Part shown: positions 53,965 to 62,368 of the stretch, one piece after another
How positions within the stretch are numbered: position 1 is the stretch's first letter
Layout of the letters: each line of letters starts with the position of its first letter
Assembly (NCBI RefSeq): GCF_017813355.1
Contig: NZ_JAGIYZ010000022.1
Location: 1 to 64,000, forward strand
Reading direction: 5' to 3'
DNA: 64,000 nucleotides
Source of the DNA: Roseomonas nitratireducens
GTDB taxonomy: Bacteria > Pseudomonadota > Alphaproteobacteria > Acetobacterales > Acetobacteraceae
The notes under the pieces: generated by a model
What the model saw: the letters and a program-made list of their open reading frames with translations, nothing else
Told to the model about the DNA's origin: nothing
Databases searched by the model: none
Position numbers and translations under genes: made by a program

Positions 53965-54558
53965 ATGCCCGCCTCCCCCTTCCGTCTTGCCGCGCTCGTC
54001 GCGCTGCCCTTGCTCGGCCTTGGCGCCTGCGCCAGCACGCCGCAGCCCGCCGCCCCCGCGCCCGCCCCGGTCGTCGTCTCCTCCGCCAAGGAAGCGGTCG
54101 GCGTGGTCGAGCGGGTGAACACCCGCACGCGCGAAGTCACCATCCGCACGCCCAACGAGGGCCGCGTCGTCGTGGTTGCCGGGCCGGAGGTCCGCAATTT
54201 CGGCCAGATCCGCCGCGGCAACAATGTCCGCCTGCGGTATGAGGAAGCCGTCGCCGTCCGCATGGCGCCGCGCGGCACGCAGATGCCGGCCGAGACCGCC
54301 GTCGGCGCCGCCCGCGCCGAGCCCGGCGCCCAGCCCGGCGCGGCCGTGGTCCGCACCACCCGCGCCCGCGTGACGATCAACGCGGTCGACACCGCGGCCA
54401 ACACCGTGACCTTCACCGGCCCGAACCGGGTCCGCCGGACGGTCGCGGTGCGCAGCCCGGAGATGCAGGCCTTCATCCGCACCCTGCGTCCTGGCAACCA
54501 GGTCGATGTCGCCATCGCGGAAGCCACCGCGCTGTCGGTCGAGCCGGCGGAGCGCTGA
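53965..54558 (+). CDS. Putative lipoprotein with two copies of one domain
   Basis: A 197-residue protein with a lipoprotein signal ending in GLGAC (Cys22). Two repeats follow: residues about 44-100 and 134-192 align along their whole length (V-x2-VNTRTREVTIRTP against INAVDTAANTVTFTGP, and IRRGNNVRLRYEEAVAV against LRPGNQVDVAIAEATAL). The ATG at 53965 has a GAGGAA site; a TTG four codons earlier is less likely. No family is named by me. A hairpin follows the stop. Confidence 0.75.
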   Translation: MPASPFRLAALVALPLLGLGACASTPQPAAPAPAPVVVSSAKEAVGVVERVNTRTREVTIRTPNEGRVVVVAGPEVRNFGQIRRGNNVRLRYEEAVAVRMAPRGTQMPAETAVGAARAEPGAQPGAAVVRTTRARVTINAVDTAANTVTFTGPNRVRRTVAVRSPEMQAFIRTLRPGNQVDVAIAEATALSVEPAER

Positions 54559-54569
54559 TCCGGCCGGGG

Positions 54570-54594
54570 TCCCGGGGGCCGCGTGCCCCCGGGA
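54570..54594 (+). terminator. Strong hairpin after the lipoprotein gene
   Basis: A perfect 10-bp stem, tcccgggggc (54570-54579) and gcccccggga (54585-54594), with a 5-base loop, 12 bp after the stop. The T run is missing, so termination is probable but not certain. Confidence 0.55.
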
Positions 54595-54637
54595 TCGTCG
54601 CCTGACGGCCATGATTCGGGTCCGGCGCGATCCCCCG

Positions 54638-54665
54638 TTGATCCGAATGAAAAAATCTCCATATT
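54638..54665 (+). promoter_or_regulatory. Candidate sigma-70-like promoter of the Bax-inhibitor-1 gene
   Basis: TTGATC (54638-54643) and CATATT (54660-54665) with a 16-bp spacer inside an unusually A-rich stretch for this genome (gaatgaaaaaatctcc), 47 bp before the start codon. Confidence 0.45.
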
Positions 54666-54711
54666 CGTGGCCTCGCGGGGAATCATCCCCTTCGGAGGAG
54701 TCTTCAACGTC

Positions 54712-55503
54712 ATGGCCTTTGGTCCCGACACTCGATTCACGACGGGTGCGCCTGGCTGGGGTCGCGTCGCGGCCGCCGACGCGGCCGCCGTCGATGCCGG
54801 GCTGCGGTCCTACATGCTCCGGGTCTACAACTGGATGGCTTCGGGGCTGCTGCTGACGGGCATCGTGGCGCTGGCGATCGTCAGCGTCCCGTCCATCAAC
54901 GGCCTGTTCTACGAGGCGGTTCGCAGCGCCTCGGGCCGTCTGGTGATGGCGCCGACGATCCTTTGGTGGGTCGCCGCCCTCTCGCCGCTCGCCTTCATCC
55001 TGGTCTTCACCTTCGGCGCCAACCGGATGTCGAAGACCACGGCGCAGGCGCTGTTCTGGGCCTTCGCCGCGGCGATGGGCGCCAGCATGAGCAGCCTCGC
55101 CTACCGCTACACCGGCCAGTCCATCGCGACGACCTTCTTCATCACGGCCGGCATGTACGCCGCGATGAGCCTGTACGGCTACACGACGAAGGCCGACCTG
55201 ACGCGCTGGGGTTCGCTGCTGCTCATGGGCCTGATCGGCATCATGCTCGCCAGCATCGTGAACATCTTCATCGGCTCGTCGGCGATGGCCTTCGCCATCA
55301 GCGTGATCGGCGTGGTGGTGTTCCTGGGCCTCACGGCCTTCGACACGCAGCGCATCAAGGCCGACTACGTCGAGTACGCCTACGCCGAAGGCACCGAGAT
55401 GGCCGGCAAGCGCAGCGTGTTCGACGCGCTGACGCTGTACCTGAACTTCATCAACCTCTTCCAGATGCTCCTCTCGCTGCTCGGCCAGCGCCAGAGCGAG
55501 TAG
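54712..55503 (+). CDS. Bax inhibitor-1/YccA family membrane protein
   Basis: A 263-residue protein with seven hydrophobic segments. Family marks are the N-terminal LRSYMLRVYNWMASGLLLTG, the third-helix region AQALFWAFAAAMGASMSSL and the C-terminal AFDTQRIKADY with its conserved Asp. In bacteria such proteins form pH-sensitive channels or interact with FtsH. The ATG at 54712 follows a GGAGGAG site at 14 bp. An efficient terminator closes the gene. Confidence 0.93.
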   Translation: MAFGPDTRFTTGAPGWGRVAAADAAAVDAGLRSYMLRVYNWMASGLLLTGIVALAIVSVPSINGLFYEAVRSASGRLVMAPTILWWVAALSPLAFILVFTFGANRMSKTTAQALFWAFAAAMGASMSSLAYRYTGQSIATTFFITAGMYAAMSLYGYTTKADLTRWGSLLLMGLIGIMLASIVNIFIGSSAMAFAISVIGVVVFLGLTAFDTQRIKADYVEYAYAEGTEMAGKRSVFDALTLYLNFINLFQMLLSLLGQRQSE

Positions 55504-55526
55504 CCCGGAAGGGTCTTTTCGGAACG

Positions 55527-55557
55527 GGCCCCGGGGAGCGATCCCCGGGGCCTTTTT
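55527..55557 (+). terminator. Rho-independent terminator of the BI-1 gene
   Basis: A perfect 11-bp stem (ggccccgggga at 55527-55537 and tccccggggcc at 55542-55552), loop gcga, then five T residues. The best terminator of the window. Confidence 0.93.
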
Positions 55558-55572
55558 CGTTCGTAGCGACGT

Positions 55573-55782
55573 TCAGCGGGTGCCGCCGCCCTGCTGCACC
55601 ACATGCGTCGCCTCGTGCCCCATCAGCCGCTGCATGCCCGCGGTCATGCCCCGGTCGTAGCCATTGGGGCCGAAGAAGAGCGGCGGTTTGCTCCCCTGCG
55701 CATAGGCCCGCGCGCCGAGCCGCGCCGACCCGGGCTGGGCCCGGACGCCGGACAGGTCCACGCCGAACATCCGGTCGGTCAC
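55573..55782 (-). pseudogene. DUF4157 domain remnant
   Basis: A 69-codon frame from a GTG at 55782 containing the second half of a DUF4157 domain: VTDRMFGVDLSGVRAQPGSA, LGARAYAQGSKPPLFFGPNGY and the zinc motif MGHEATHVVQQGGG. The same reading continues upstream without any usual start codon (ISPPRDPSHLAQ) to a TAG at 55870-55872, and there is no ribosome site before the GTG. The domain is thus probably cut off at its N-terminal end and decaying. It lies 16 bp after the BI-1 terminator on the opposite strand. Confidence 0.6.
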
Positions 55783-56141
55783 CTGGGCGAGATGCGAAGG
55801 GTCCCGGGGCGGGCTGATGATGCCGGTCTCGGCGCCATGCGCGCCCTCCGCGGTCGGGTGGTGGCGAGGCTATGCAGCGCCAGCCGGGCCGGCAGGAAAT
55901 CCGCTTTCCCAGGATTGCGGGCGCCGCCCGCCACGAACGGGGCGGTAAGGCTGCCGATCCGAAGGCGGCAGCGTCTGATCCGGGCGAAGCGGACGGACCG
56001 GCGCCAATCTGCACGACGCGCGCCGTGCCCATGCCGGCCGGACGCCGCGAGGCATCGACCGCCGACGCCAAGCCAGGCGGCGGCTGGGAGGATCGCGTCC
56101 GGGGCAACCCCGGACGCGCCCGACGGATCGGGGAAGGCGCG
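55783..56141. other. Gene-free stretch between DUF4157 remnant and carD
   Basis: About 360 bp, including 87 bp that extend the DUF4157 reading frame back to a stop. Beyond that, long frames exist in this GC-rich DNA on both strands but none shows recognisable protein content. It may hold the eroded N-terminal part of the DUF4157 gene and the carD 3' end. Confidence 0.4.
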
Positions 56142-57335
56142 CTACGCCTCGCCGGCCTCGGCCTCGACCTCGGCCTTCTCGGTCTTGTCCGCCTTCTCGC
56201 CCCGCTCGTTCTTGCCGAGGTAGACGAGCAGCTTCTCGATCGCCGCCGGCTTGTCGGTCCGGTCGATCGCCGCGACCTCCGCCGCCAGGCGGTCAAGCGC
56301 CTGCTCGTAGATCTGGCGCTCGGAGAAGGACTGGTCAGGCTGGCCGGCGTTGCGGTGCAGGTCGCGCACCACCTCGGCGATCTGGATCGGATCGCCGGAG
56401 TTGATCTTCGCCTCGTATTCCTGGGCGCGGCGCGACCACATGGTGCGCTTGATGCGCGCGCGGCCCTTCAGCGTGTCGAGCGCCTGCTGCATCGAGGCCC
56501 CGGCCGCGAGCTTGCGCAGCCCGGAGGAGGAGGCCTTGCCGACCGGGACGCGCAGCGTCATCCGGTTTTCCTCGAAGGTCACGACGATGACAGATAGGGC
56601 GTAGCCCGCCGCCTCGATCGTCTCGATCCCCTGCACCGTGCCGACGCCATGGGTCGGGTAGACGACATGGTCGCCGGCCTTGAACTCCTCCTTCGGCCGC
56701 GGCGCCGCCTTGGCGGCGGTGGCGACGGAAGCCGGCGCCGCCACGGGGCGATGGCCCGGGCGGGACGGGATCGACCCGGGGCGGGGCGGCGGCGGCGAGG
56801 AGGAACGGTTCGGCGGCGGAGCGATGATCATGGTGGGCGGCCTCGGCGCAGAGGGGGGCGGGGACGAGGCAGCCACAGGGGCGGGCTTCGGTGCCGCCGG
56901 CGGCGCGGCGGGTGCCACGGCGACGGGGGCGGGAGCAGGCACGGGGGCCACGACCGGCGCGGCCTTCGGCGCGGGCGACGGCGCGGCGGCGGCGGGCGGC
57001 GTGGCCTTGGGCGCCGGGGCGGCCTTCGCCGCCACGGGCTTCGCGGGCGCGGCCTTTGTGGGCGGCGCCTTCGTGGCGGCGGCCTTGGGCGCCACGGCCT
57101 TCGGCGCGGGCTTGGCGGCGGCCTTGGGCGCGGGCTTGGCCGCGGCGGTGGTCTTCGGCTTCGGCTTCGCGGCCGTCTTGGTGGACACCTTCGCCGCCTT
57201 CGCGACCGCCTTCGGCTTGGCCGGCGCCTTCGCCTTGGGCTTCGCCTTCGGCTTGGCGGCGGGCCTGGCAGCCGCCTTCGTCTTCGCGGCGGCGCGGGAC
57301 TTGGTCGGCGCCTTGGCGCGGGCCGGTGCCTTCAT
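56142..57335 (-). CDS. CarD family transcriptional regulator with long H1-like N-terminal arm
   Basis: A 397-residue protein. Residues about 217-380 are a CarD/CdnL domain: the RNA polymerase-interacting part opens with FKAGDHVVYPTHGVGTVQGIE, and the DNA-binding helices contain RIKRTMWSRRAQEYEAKINSG. CarD-type factors bind the RNA polymerase beta subunit and stabilise open promoters, including ribosomal ones. Residues 1 to about 160 are Lys/Ala/Pro-rich repeats (AKPKAKAPAK, KAAAKPAPK), like histone H1 tails, then a Pro-rich linker. A usual CarD has about 170 residues. The ATG at 57335 follows AGGAG; an ATG at 57383 would lengthen the basic arm. Confidence 0.9.
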   Translation of the reverse strand: MKAPARAKAPTKSRAAAKTKAAARPAAKPKAKPKAKAPAKPKAVAKAAKVSTKTAAKPKPKTTAAAKPAPKAAAKPAPKAVAPKAAATKAPPTKAAPAKPVAAKAAPAPKATPPAAAAPSPAPKAAPVVAPVPAPAPVAVAPAAPPAAPKPAPVAASSPPPSAPRPPTMIIAPPPNRSSSPPPPRPGSIPSRPGHRPVAAPASVATAAKAAPRPKEEFKAGDHVVYPTHGVGTVQGIETIEAAGYALSVIVVTFEENRMTLRVPVGKASSSGLRKLAAGASMQQALDTLKGRARIKRTMWSRRAQEYEAKINSGDPIQIAEVVRDLHRNAGQPDQSFSERQIYEQALDRLAAEVAAIDRTDKPAAIEKLLVYLGKNERGEKADKTEKAEVEAEAGEA

Positions 57336-57486
57336 GCGAGAGGTGCTCCTGCTCCTGCGCCGCCGAACCGCAGCGCGGGCCATGCTGTGAGGGTGACGCG
57401 CGCTGCCATGCGGGGCGCCTCACCTATCCATCCTGTTGAAAGAATAGCACAAAAATAGGGCGCGCGTCACCCCTGGGGTCGGAAGG

Positions 57487-57813
57487 TCAGCCGGGATTCG
57501 GGCTGAACAGGTCCTTCTTGCCCGGCTTGTCCTTCCATTCGTCCGCATCGGCCGGCGCCTCGCCCTTGCGGGTGATGTTCGGCCACTGCGCCGCATAGGT
57601 CCGGTTCAGCTCGACCCAGGCGGTCGCCTTGTCGTCGCTGTCGGGCACGATGGCCTCGGCCGGGCATTCGGGCTCGCAGACGCCGCAATCGATGCATTCG
57701 TCCGGATGGATCACCAGCATGTTCTCGCCGACGTAGAAGCAGTCCACCGGACAGACCTCCACGCAATCCATGTACTTGCACTTGATGCAGTTCTCGGTGA
57801 CGACATAGGTCAC
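57487..57813 (-). CDS. fdxA: Ferredoxin FdxA (7Fe, [3Fe-4S][4Fe-4S])
   Basis: A 108-residue ferredoxin with GTG start at 57813 ([12 protein letters not shown], as in other FdxA). Cys ligands are C9, C17 and C50 for one cluster and C21, C40, C43 and C46 for the other, in CVEVCPVDC and [12 protein letters not shown]. The tail of about 40 residues ends FSPNPG. An ATG seven codons upstream at 57834 could also serve. It follows the S4-domain gene and precedes carD, a common alphaproteobacterial order. Confidence 0.94.
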   Translation of the reverse strand: MTYVVTENCIKCKYMDCVEVCPVDCFYVGENMLVIHPDECIDCGVCEPECPAEAIVPDSDDKATAWVELNRTYAAQWPNITRKGEAPADADEWKDKPGKKDLFSPNPG

Positions 57814-57954
57814 GGGTGGCGGGCCCCCGGGCATGCGGTTTCAGCAACCGGAAGATGGCGGGGGCGCCGCTTCGCGGCAAGACGCGCCCCGCGCATGGGT
57901 CCATCCCGGTGCCCGCCCACGACGCATGGGGCGCCGATCCGGTTCGCAGCGCGG

Positions 57955-58257
57955 TCACGCCGGGGGCGCGGATCCGTCGACCACCTCGTACAGCGCGCGC
58001 GCCTCGGCCGGCGGCCCGCGCCGCGCCGCCAGCGACAGCACCCGCCAGACCGCGATGCGCCCCGCCTCCCCGCTGCCGAGGGCGATGGTCAGCACATCCC
58101 CCGGACGGACCCGCGCATGGGGCTTGTCGGTCGGCTGGCGGTTGATCCGCACCGCGCCGCCCTCGACCATCCGGGCGCAATCGGCGCGAGTCTTGCGCAG
58201 CCGCGCGCACCAGAGCCAGGCATCGAGGCGTTGCGCCTCCTGCCCCGCTTCCGCCAC
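57955..58257 (-). CDS. RNA-binding S4 domain protein (Hsp15-like)
   Basis: A 100-residue protein with a GTG start at 58257. The S4 fold is visible from RLDAWLWCARLRKTRADCARMVEGGAVRING-type beginning (RINRQPTDKPHARVRPGD). Hsp15 binds 50S ribosomal subunits carrying nascent chains after heat shock. It starts 1 bp after the helicase stop, so it is translated from the same message. Confidence 0.9.
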   Translation of the reverse strand: MAEAGQEAQRLDAWLWCARLRKTRADCARMVEGGAVRINRQPTDKPHARVRPGDVLTIALGSGEAGRIAVWRVLSLAARRGPPAEARALYEVVDGSAPPA

Positions 58258-58258
58258 G

Positions 58259-61099
58259 TCAGTCCTTCTTCAGGAGGTTCGCGAGCACGGCGAAGGGGCT
58301 GTCGGCGCGCGGCATGGGCGGCAGGGCGGCGCGTTCCTCCCGCGGGCGGCGCGGGCCACGGTCGCGGTCGCGGTTCTCCCCGCCCTGGTAAGGCTTGCCG
58401 CCGCCGGGCCGGCCTTCGCGCGGCGGGCGGTTGTCCTGCCGTGGCGGGCGGTGATCCTGGCGCGGCGGGCGCGGTGCCTCCGCGGCGGCCTCGGCCGGCG
58501 CGGCCTGGCCCTCGGCCGGCGGTGCCGCAGCGGCGGCGGCGGCGCGATCCGGGCGCGGTCCGCGCCGGTCCTCCCGCCGATCGTCGCGCCGCGGCCCGCG
58601 CGGCTGGTCCTGGCGCCCTTCGCGCCGCGGGCCGCGATGATGCTCGACCCGCGCATGGGCGATCCGGGCCGGGGCTGGCGGTCCGAAGGCGCCTTCCTCA
58701 AGCACCTCGGCCGGCACCAGGCGGAAGCCCATGGCCTCCAGCACCGTCGCCAGCATGTCCCCCTTGATGCCGAGCCGGCTCGCGAGGTCCCCGGGCAGCA
58801 GCGCCGGCGCCCGGCGCGTCAGGTGGCCGAGTTCCCCCGCGATGCGTTCCGCGACGTCGAGCCGCAGCACGACGGGCCCCGCCGGCAGCCAGCCCATCGT
58901 CTCGGCGAAGCCGCGCGGCCAGTCGGCCGGCGGGGTAAGCGCGATCAGCCCGCCGGCCGGCAGCTTCGGCGTCTCGATCCCGCGCAGCAGCGACCAGAGC
59001 TGCGCGCGCAGCGCCATGGCCCGCGGCTTCAGCGCCTCCGGCACGTAAAGGGCATAGCGCCCGGCGCGGATGCCGATGCCCTTCAGCTTCTGTCGCAGGT
59101 CCGGGCGGATGTCGGGATCGGTCCGGCCCATGGCGAGGCCGAGTTCCTCCCGCAGGCGGAAGGCCGGGCCGCGCAGCGTGTTGTCCTCGGCCGCCTTGCC
59201 CTCGGCGGCGAAGACCGCGCCAAGCTCGCGCTTGATCAGCGCCTCGAGCCAGCTGGCGAGCCGTTCGCGGATCCGTTCCCGCTGCGCGCCGTCGAGGAAC
59301 TCGCTGGCCAGCACCTCGATCTGCGGCTTGGACGGTTCCGGGCCGGGCTTGAGCTTCGCCACCTCGGCGATGTCGCCCAGGCCCACCGGCATGTTCGGCG
59401 CGTGGGAATAGGCCCAGGTGACCTTGTGCGCGGCGGTGATGGCGAAGGCGTCGTCCTTCGCGGATTCCAGCATGGCGACGCGGCGCGGGATCTCGGCCGA
59501 CAGCGCGCGGCGGGCGGCGCGCAGCACGACGCGGCGCTCCTCCTCCTCCACCGCGCCGGGGTCGGGCTCGAAGGCGAAACCCTTCACATGGCCGACCGGA
59601 TGGCCTTCCACCACCACCTCGCCGCGGCGGGTGACGGCGGAGAGCAGCTCCTCCTCGTTGTTCTCGTCCAGCTTGCGGATGAGATGCGCGGCGCGGCGGT
59701 CGACGAAGCGCGTGGTCAGCGTCTCGTGCAGCGCGTCGCTGACCAGGTCCTCGACGCGGCGGGCATCGGCCTGCAGCGTCAAGGCGTCGTCCAGCCAGTC
59801 CGGACGCGCGGCAATGTAGGCCCAGACGCGGATGGCGGTGATCCGCGCCATCAGCGTATCGAGGTCGCCATCGGTGCGTTCCAGCGCGGTGATGGCGCCG
59901 GAGACCCAGTCGCGCGGCACCCGCCCGTCGCGGGCGAGATGCGTGAACAGCTTGGCGCAAAGCTTGGTGTGGCTGTCATCCGCCAGCTTGCGGAAATCCG
60001 GCACCTGGCAGGCTTCCCACAGCATGCGCACGCGCGACATGGTGTCGGCGAGCCCCCGCACCTCCACGTCGCGCGACATCGCCTCGAGCGTGATGTGGTC
60101 GACCGCGTCGTGCCCCTTGGCGAGGCCCGGCTGCGGCGGCGAGGCGGCGAGGCTGCCGAGCAGCGCGTCGATGCTGGTGAAGTCGAGGTCCGAATTCCGC
60201 CAGGCGAGCGCCTGGATCGGCTCGAAGGCGTGGGTTTCCACCGCCTCCACGATCTCCTCGGCCATGGCGGGGCATTCGGCGGTGGTGCCGAAGGACCCGT
60301 CCTTCATCCCGCGCCCGGCGCGGCCGGCGATCTGCGCGACTTCCTGCGCCGTCAGCGGCCGGGCGTTCTGCCCGTCGAACTTCGACATGGCGGCGAAGGC
60401 GACATGGTCGACGTCCATGTTGAGGCCCATGCCGATCGCATCCGTCGCGACCAGGAAGTCGACCTCGCGGTTCTGGTACAGCGCGACCTGCGCGTTGCGC
60501 GTGCGGGGGGACAGCCGCCCCATCACCACGGCGCAGCCGCCGCGCCGGCGGCGCACGGCCTCGGCGATCGCGTAGACCTCGGCCGCGCTGAAGGCGACGA
60601 TGGCGGACCGCGCCGGCAGGCGGGTCAGCTTGGCCGGACCGGCATAGGTCAGCTGCGACAGGCGCGGGCGCGTCTCGATCTCGGCGCGCGGCACCAGGCG
60701 GCGCAGCAGCGGCGCGATCGTCTCGGCGCCGAGGAACATCGTCTCGACCATCCCGCGCGCGTGCAGCAGCCGGTCGGTGAAGACGTGGCCGCGATCGGGG
60801 TCGGCGCAGAGCTGGATCTCGTCCACGGCGAGGAATTCGACCGGCCGGTCGAGCGGCATCGCCTCCACCGTACAGGCGAACCATTTCGCCTCGGGCGGGA
60901 CGATCTTTTCCTCCCCCGTGATCAGGGCGACGTGGCGCTCGCCCTTCTGCGCGACCATGCGGTCGTAGTTCTCGCGCGCCAGCAGGCGCAGCGGGAAGCC
61001 GATGATGCCCGAGGCATGCGCGAGCAATCGCTCGATCGCGAGATGCGTCTTGCCGGTGTTTGTGGGGCCGAGGACGGCGCGGACCCTGGGTTCGAACAT
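58259..61099 (-). CDS. SUV3-like helicase with Arg-rich C-terminal tail
   Basis: A 946-residue superfamily 2 helicase. Motif I GPTNTGKT is at residues 11-18, motif II VDEIQLC has the DEIQ form of mitochondrial SUV3 and its bacterial relatives, and motif VI is AQIAGRAGRG. Middle parts (SUV3_C) follow to about residue 700, then a region ending in VLEEGAFGPP. Residues about 790-920 form a disordered tail of Arg/Pro/Gly repeats (PPRQDHRPPRQDNRPPREGR), probably RNA-binding. The ATG at 61099 is from homology to motif I. It heads the helicase-S4-fdxA-carD run. Confidence 0.93.
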   Translation of the reverse strand: MFEPRVRAVLGPTNTGKTHLAIERLLAHASGIIGFPLRLLARENYDRMVAQKGERHVALITGEEKIVPPEAKWFACTVEAMPLDRPVEFLAVDEIQLCADPDRGHVFTDRLLHARGMVETMFLGAETIAPLLRRLVPRAEIETRPRLSQLTYAGPAKLTRLPARSAIVAFSAAEVYAIAEAVRRRRGGCAVVMGRLSPRTRNAQVALYQNREVDFLVATDAIGMGLNMDVDHVAFAAMSKFDGQNARPLTAQEVAQIAGRAGRGMKDGSFGTTAECPAMAEEIVEAVETHAFEPIQALAWRNSDLDFTSIDALLGSLAASPPQPGLAKGHDAVDHITLEAMSRDVEVRGLADTMSRVRMLWEACQVPDFRKLADDSHTKLCAKLFTHLARDGRVPRDWVSGAITALERTDGDLDTLMARITAIRVWAYIAARPDWLDDALTLQADARRVEDLVSDALHETLTTRFVDRRAAHLIRKLDENNEEELLSAVTRRGEVVVEGHPVGHVKGFAFEPDPGAVEEEERRVVLRAARRALSAEIPRRVAMLESAKDDAFAITAAHKVTWAYSHAPNMPVGLGDIAEVAKLKPGPEPSKPQIEVLASEFLDGAQRERIRERLASWLEALIKRELGAVFAAEGKAAEDNTLRGPAFRLREELGLAMGRTDPDIRPDLRQKLKGIGIRAGRYALYVPEALKPRAMALRAQLWSLLRGIETPKLPAGGLIALTPPADWPRGFAETMGWLPAGPVVLRLDVAERIAGELGHLTRRAPALLPGDLASRLGIKGDMLATVLEAMGFRLVPAEVLEEGAFGPPAPARIAHARVEHHRGPRREGRQDQPRGPRRDDRREDRRGPRPDRAAAAAAAPPAEGQAAPAEAAAEAPRPPRQDHRPPRQDNRPPREGRPGGGKPYQGGENRDRDRGPRRPREERAALPPMPRADSPFAVLANLLKKD

Positions 61100-61197
61100 G
61101 CGCGCAGGACGTTCCGTGATTGGGGGCCGGCTTCCGTGGCACGCGGCGCGGCTCTTGTCCATGCTTGGGGGGCGCGGCAGGGTGCGAGCGCATCCCC

Positions 61198-62310
61198 GTG
61201 ACATCCACCGCACCCCGCTTCGCCATCCTGTTTGCCTGCCAGTTCGCGGCGGTGGGCGTGATGATGCCCTTAATCCCCCCGTTGATGCAGGCCGCCGGGC
61301 TTTCGCCCGCCGAGGTCGGAACGGTGCTGGCCTCGGGCGCAGCGCTGCGGCTGCTCTCGGGCCCGCTCGGCGGGCGGCTGGCCGATGCGCTGGGCGCGCC
61401 GCGCGCGGTGATGGCCGCCGGCACGGCGCTCGCCGCGCTCGCCGCGCTGCTCTATGGCCTGGCCACCGGATTCGGCGCGGTGCTGGCGGCGAACCTGCTC
61501 TTCGCGATCGGATTCGCCTGCGTCGTGCCGTTGGGCGACGCGCTGGCGCTGCGCGCGGCGCGGGAGGATGGCTGGGATTACGGCCGCGTGCGCGCGGTCG
61601 GCTCGGCGGCCTTCATCCTCGCCGCCGGCGCGGCGGGCTGGCTGGCCGAGCGCGCGGGGCCCGCGAGCATCGCATGGCTGCTCGGCGGCTGCCTCGCCGC
61701 CGCGGCGCTCGCCGCCTTCGCGCTGCCGGGCGGCGCGGCGCCGGCGCGGCGCGGCGGCGGGGCGATGCGCGGCGTGCTCGCCCTGCCCGCCTTCCGCGCC
61801 ATCCTGGCCGCGGCCGCGCTCGCCCAGGGCAGCCACGCCGCCTACTACGCCTTCGGGTCGATCCACTGGGCCGCGGCGGGGCTTTCGGCGAGCGTCATCG
61901 GGCTGCTCTGGGCCTGGTCGGTCGCGGCGGAGGTCGCCCTTTTCGCCTGGGGGCGCGGGCTGGCCGACCGGCTCGGCCCGCGCGGGCTGCTGCTGGTGGC
62001 CGCCGGTGCGGGCGTCCTGCGCTGGGCGATCACGGCGCAGACGGTCTGGCTGCCCGCGCTGGTCGTCGCGCAGGGGCTGCACGCGGCGACCTTCGGCGCG
62101 ATGCACCTCGCGACCATGCGCATCATGCAGGGGGCGGTGCCGGCCGCCGTCGCCGGCACGGCGCAGACGATGCTCGCGGCCGGCATCGGCGCGGTGATGA
62201 TGCTGGCCACGCTCGCCGCCGGGCAGGGCTACGCCGCCTTCGGCGCCGCCGTGTTCTGGGCCATGGCGGGCATGAGCGCGGCGGCGGCCCTGGTGCGGCT
62301 GCGCGCGTGA
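61198..62310 (+). CDS. MFS transporter (MFS_1-like, HcaT/nucleoside group)
   Basis: A 370-residue transporter with about 12 helices. The GTG start at 61198 puts PRFAILFACQFAAVGVMMP at the first helix; in-frame reading from 61120 adds a soluble, unlikely start. The conserved pattern DYGRVRAVGSAAFILAAGAAGWL and FYAF-type helix fit the MFS_1-like family that includes HcaT and LacY-like carriers. Substrate unknown. It is divergent from the helicase gene across 98 bp, and the patatin gene follows after 58 bp. Confidence 0.85.
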   Translation: MTSTAPRFAILFACQFAAVGVMMPLIPPLMQAAGLSPAEVGTVLASGAALRLLSGPLGGRLADALGAPRAVMAAGTALAALAALLYGLATGFGAVLAANLLFAIGFACVVPLGDALALRAAREDGWDYGRVRAVGSAAFILAAGAAGWLAERAGPASIAWLLGGCLAAAALAAFALPGGAAPARRGGGAMRGVLALPAFRAILAAAALAQGSHAAYYAFGSIHWAAAGLSASVIGLLWAWSVAAEVALFAWGRGLADRLGPRGLLLVAAGAGVLRWAITAQTVWLPALVVAQGLHAATFGAMHLATMRIMQGAVPAAVAGTAQTMLAAGIGAVMMLATLAAGQGYAAFGAAVFWAMAGMSAAAALVRLRA

Positions 62311-62368
62311 CGCGGCGCACGTCCGGCCCGCGCGCCGCGTGGCATGCTGCGCGGGCGGAGGGCATGGC

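Noticed and set aside
55872-56597. Plus-strand frame opposite the carD end
   Set aside because: It has no domain content, and the region 56142-56597 belongs to the clear carD domain on the minus strand.
57833-61201. Plus-strand 1122-codon frame opposite the helicase
   Set aside because: Long antisense frame from codon bias. It has no motif and no ribosome site, and it overlaps the complete helicase and S4 genes.
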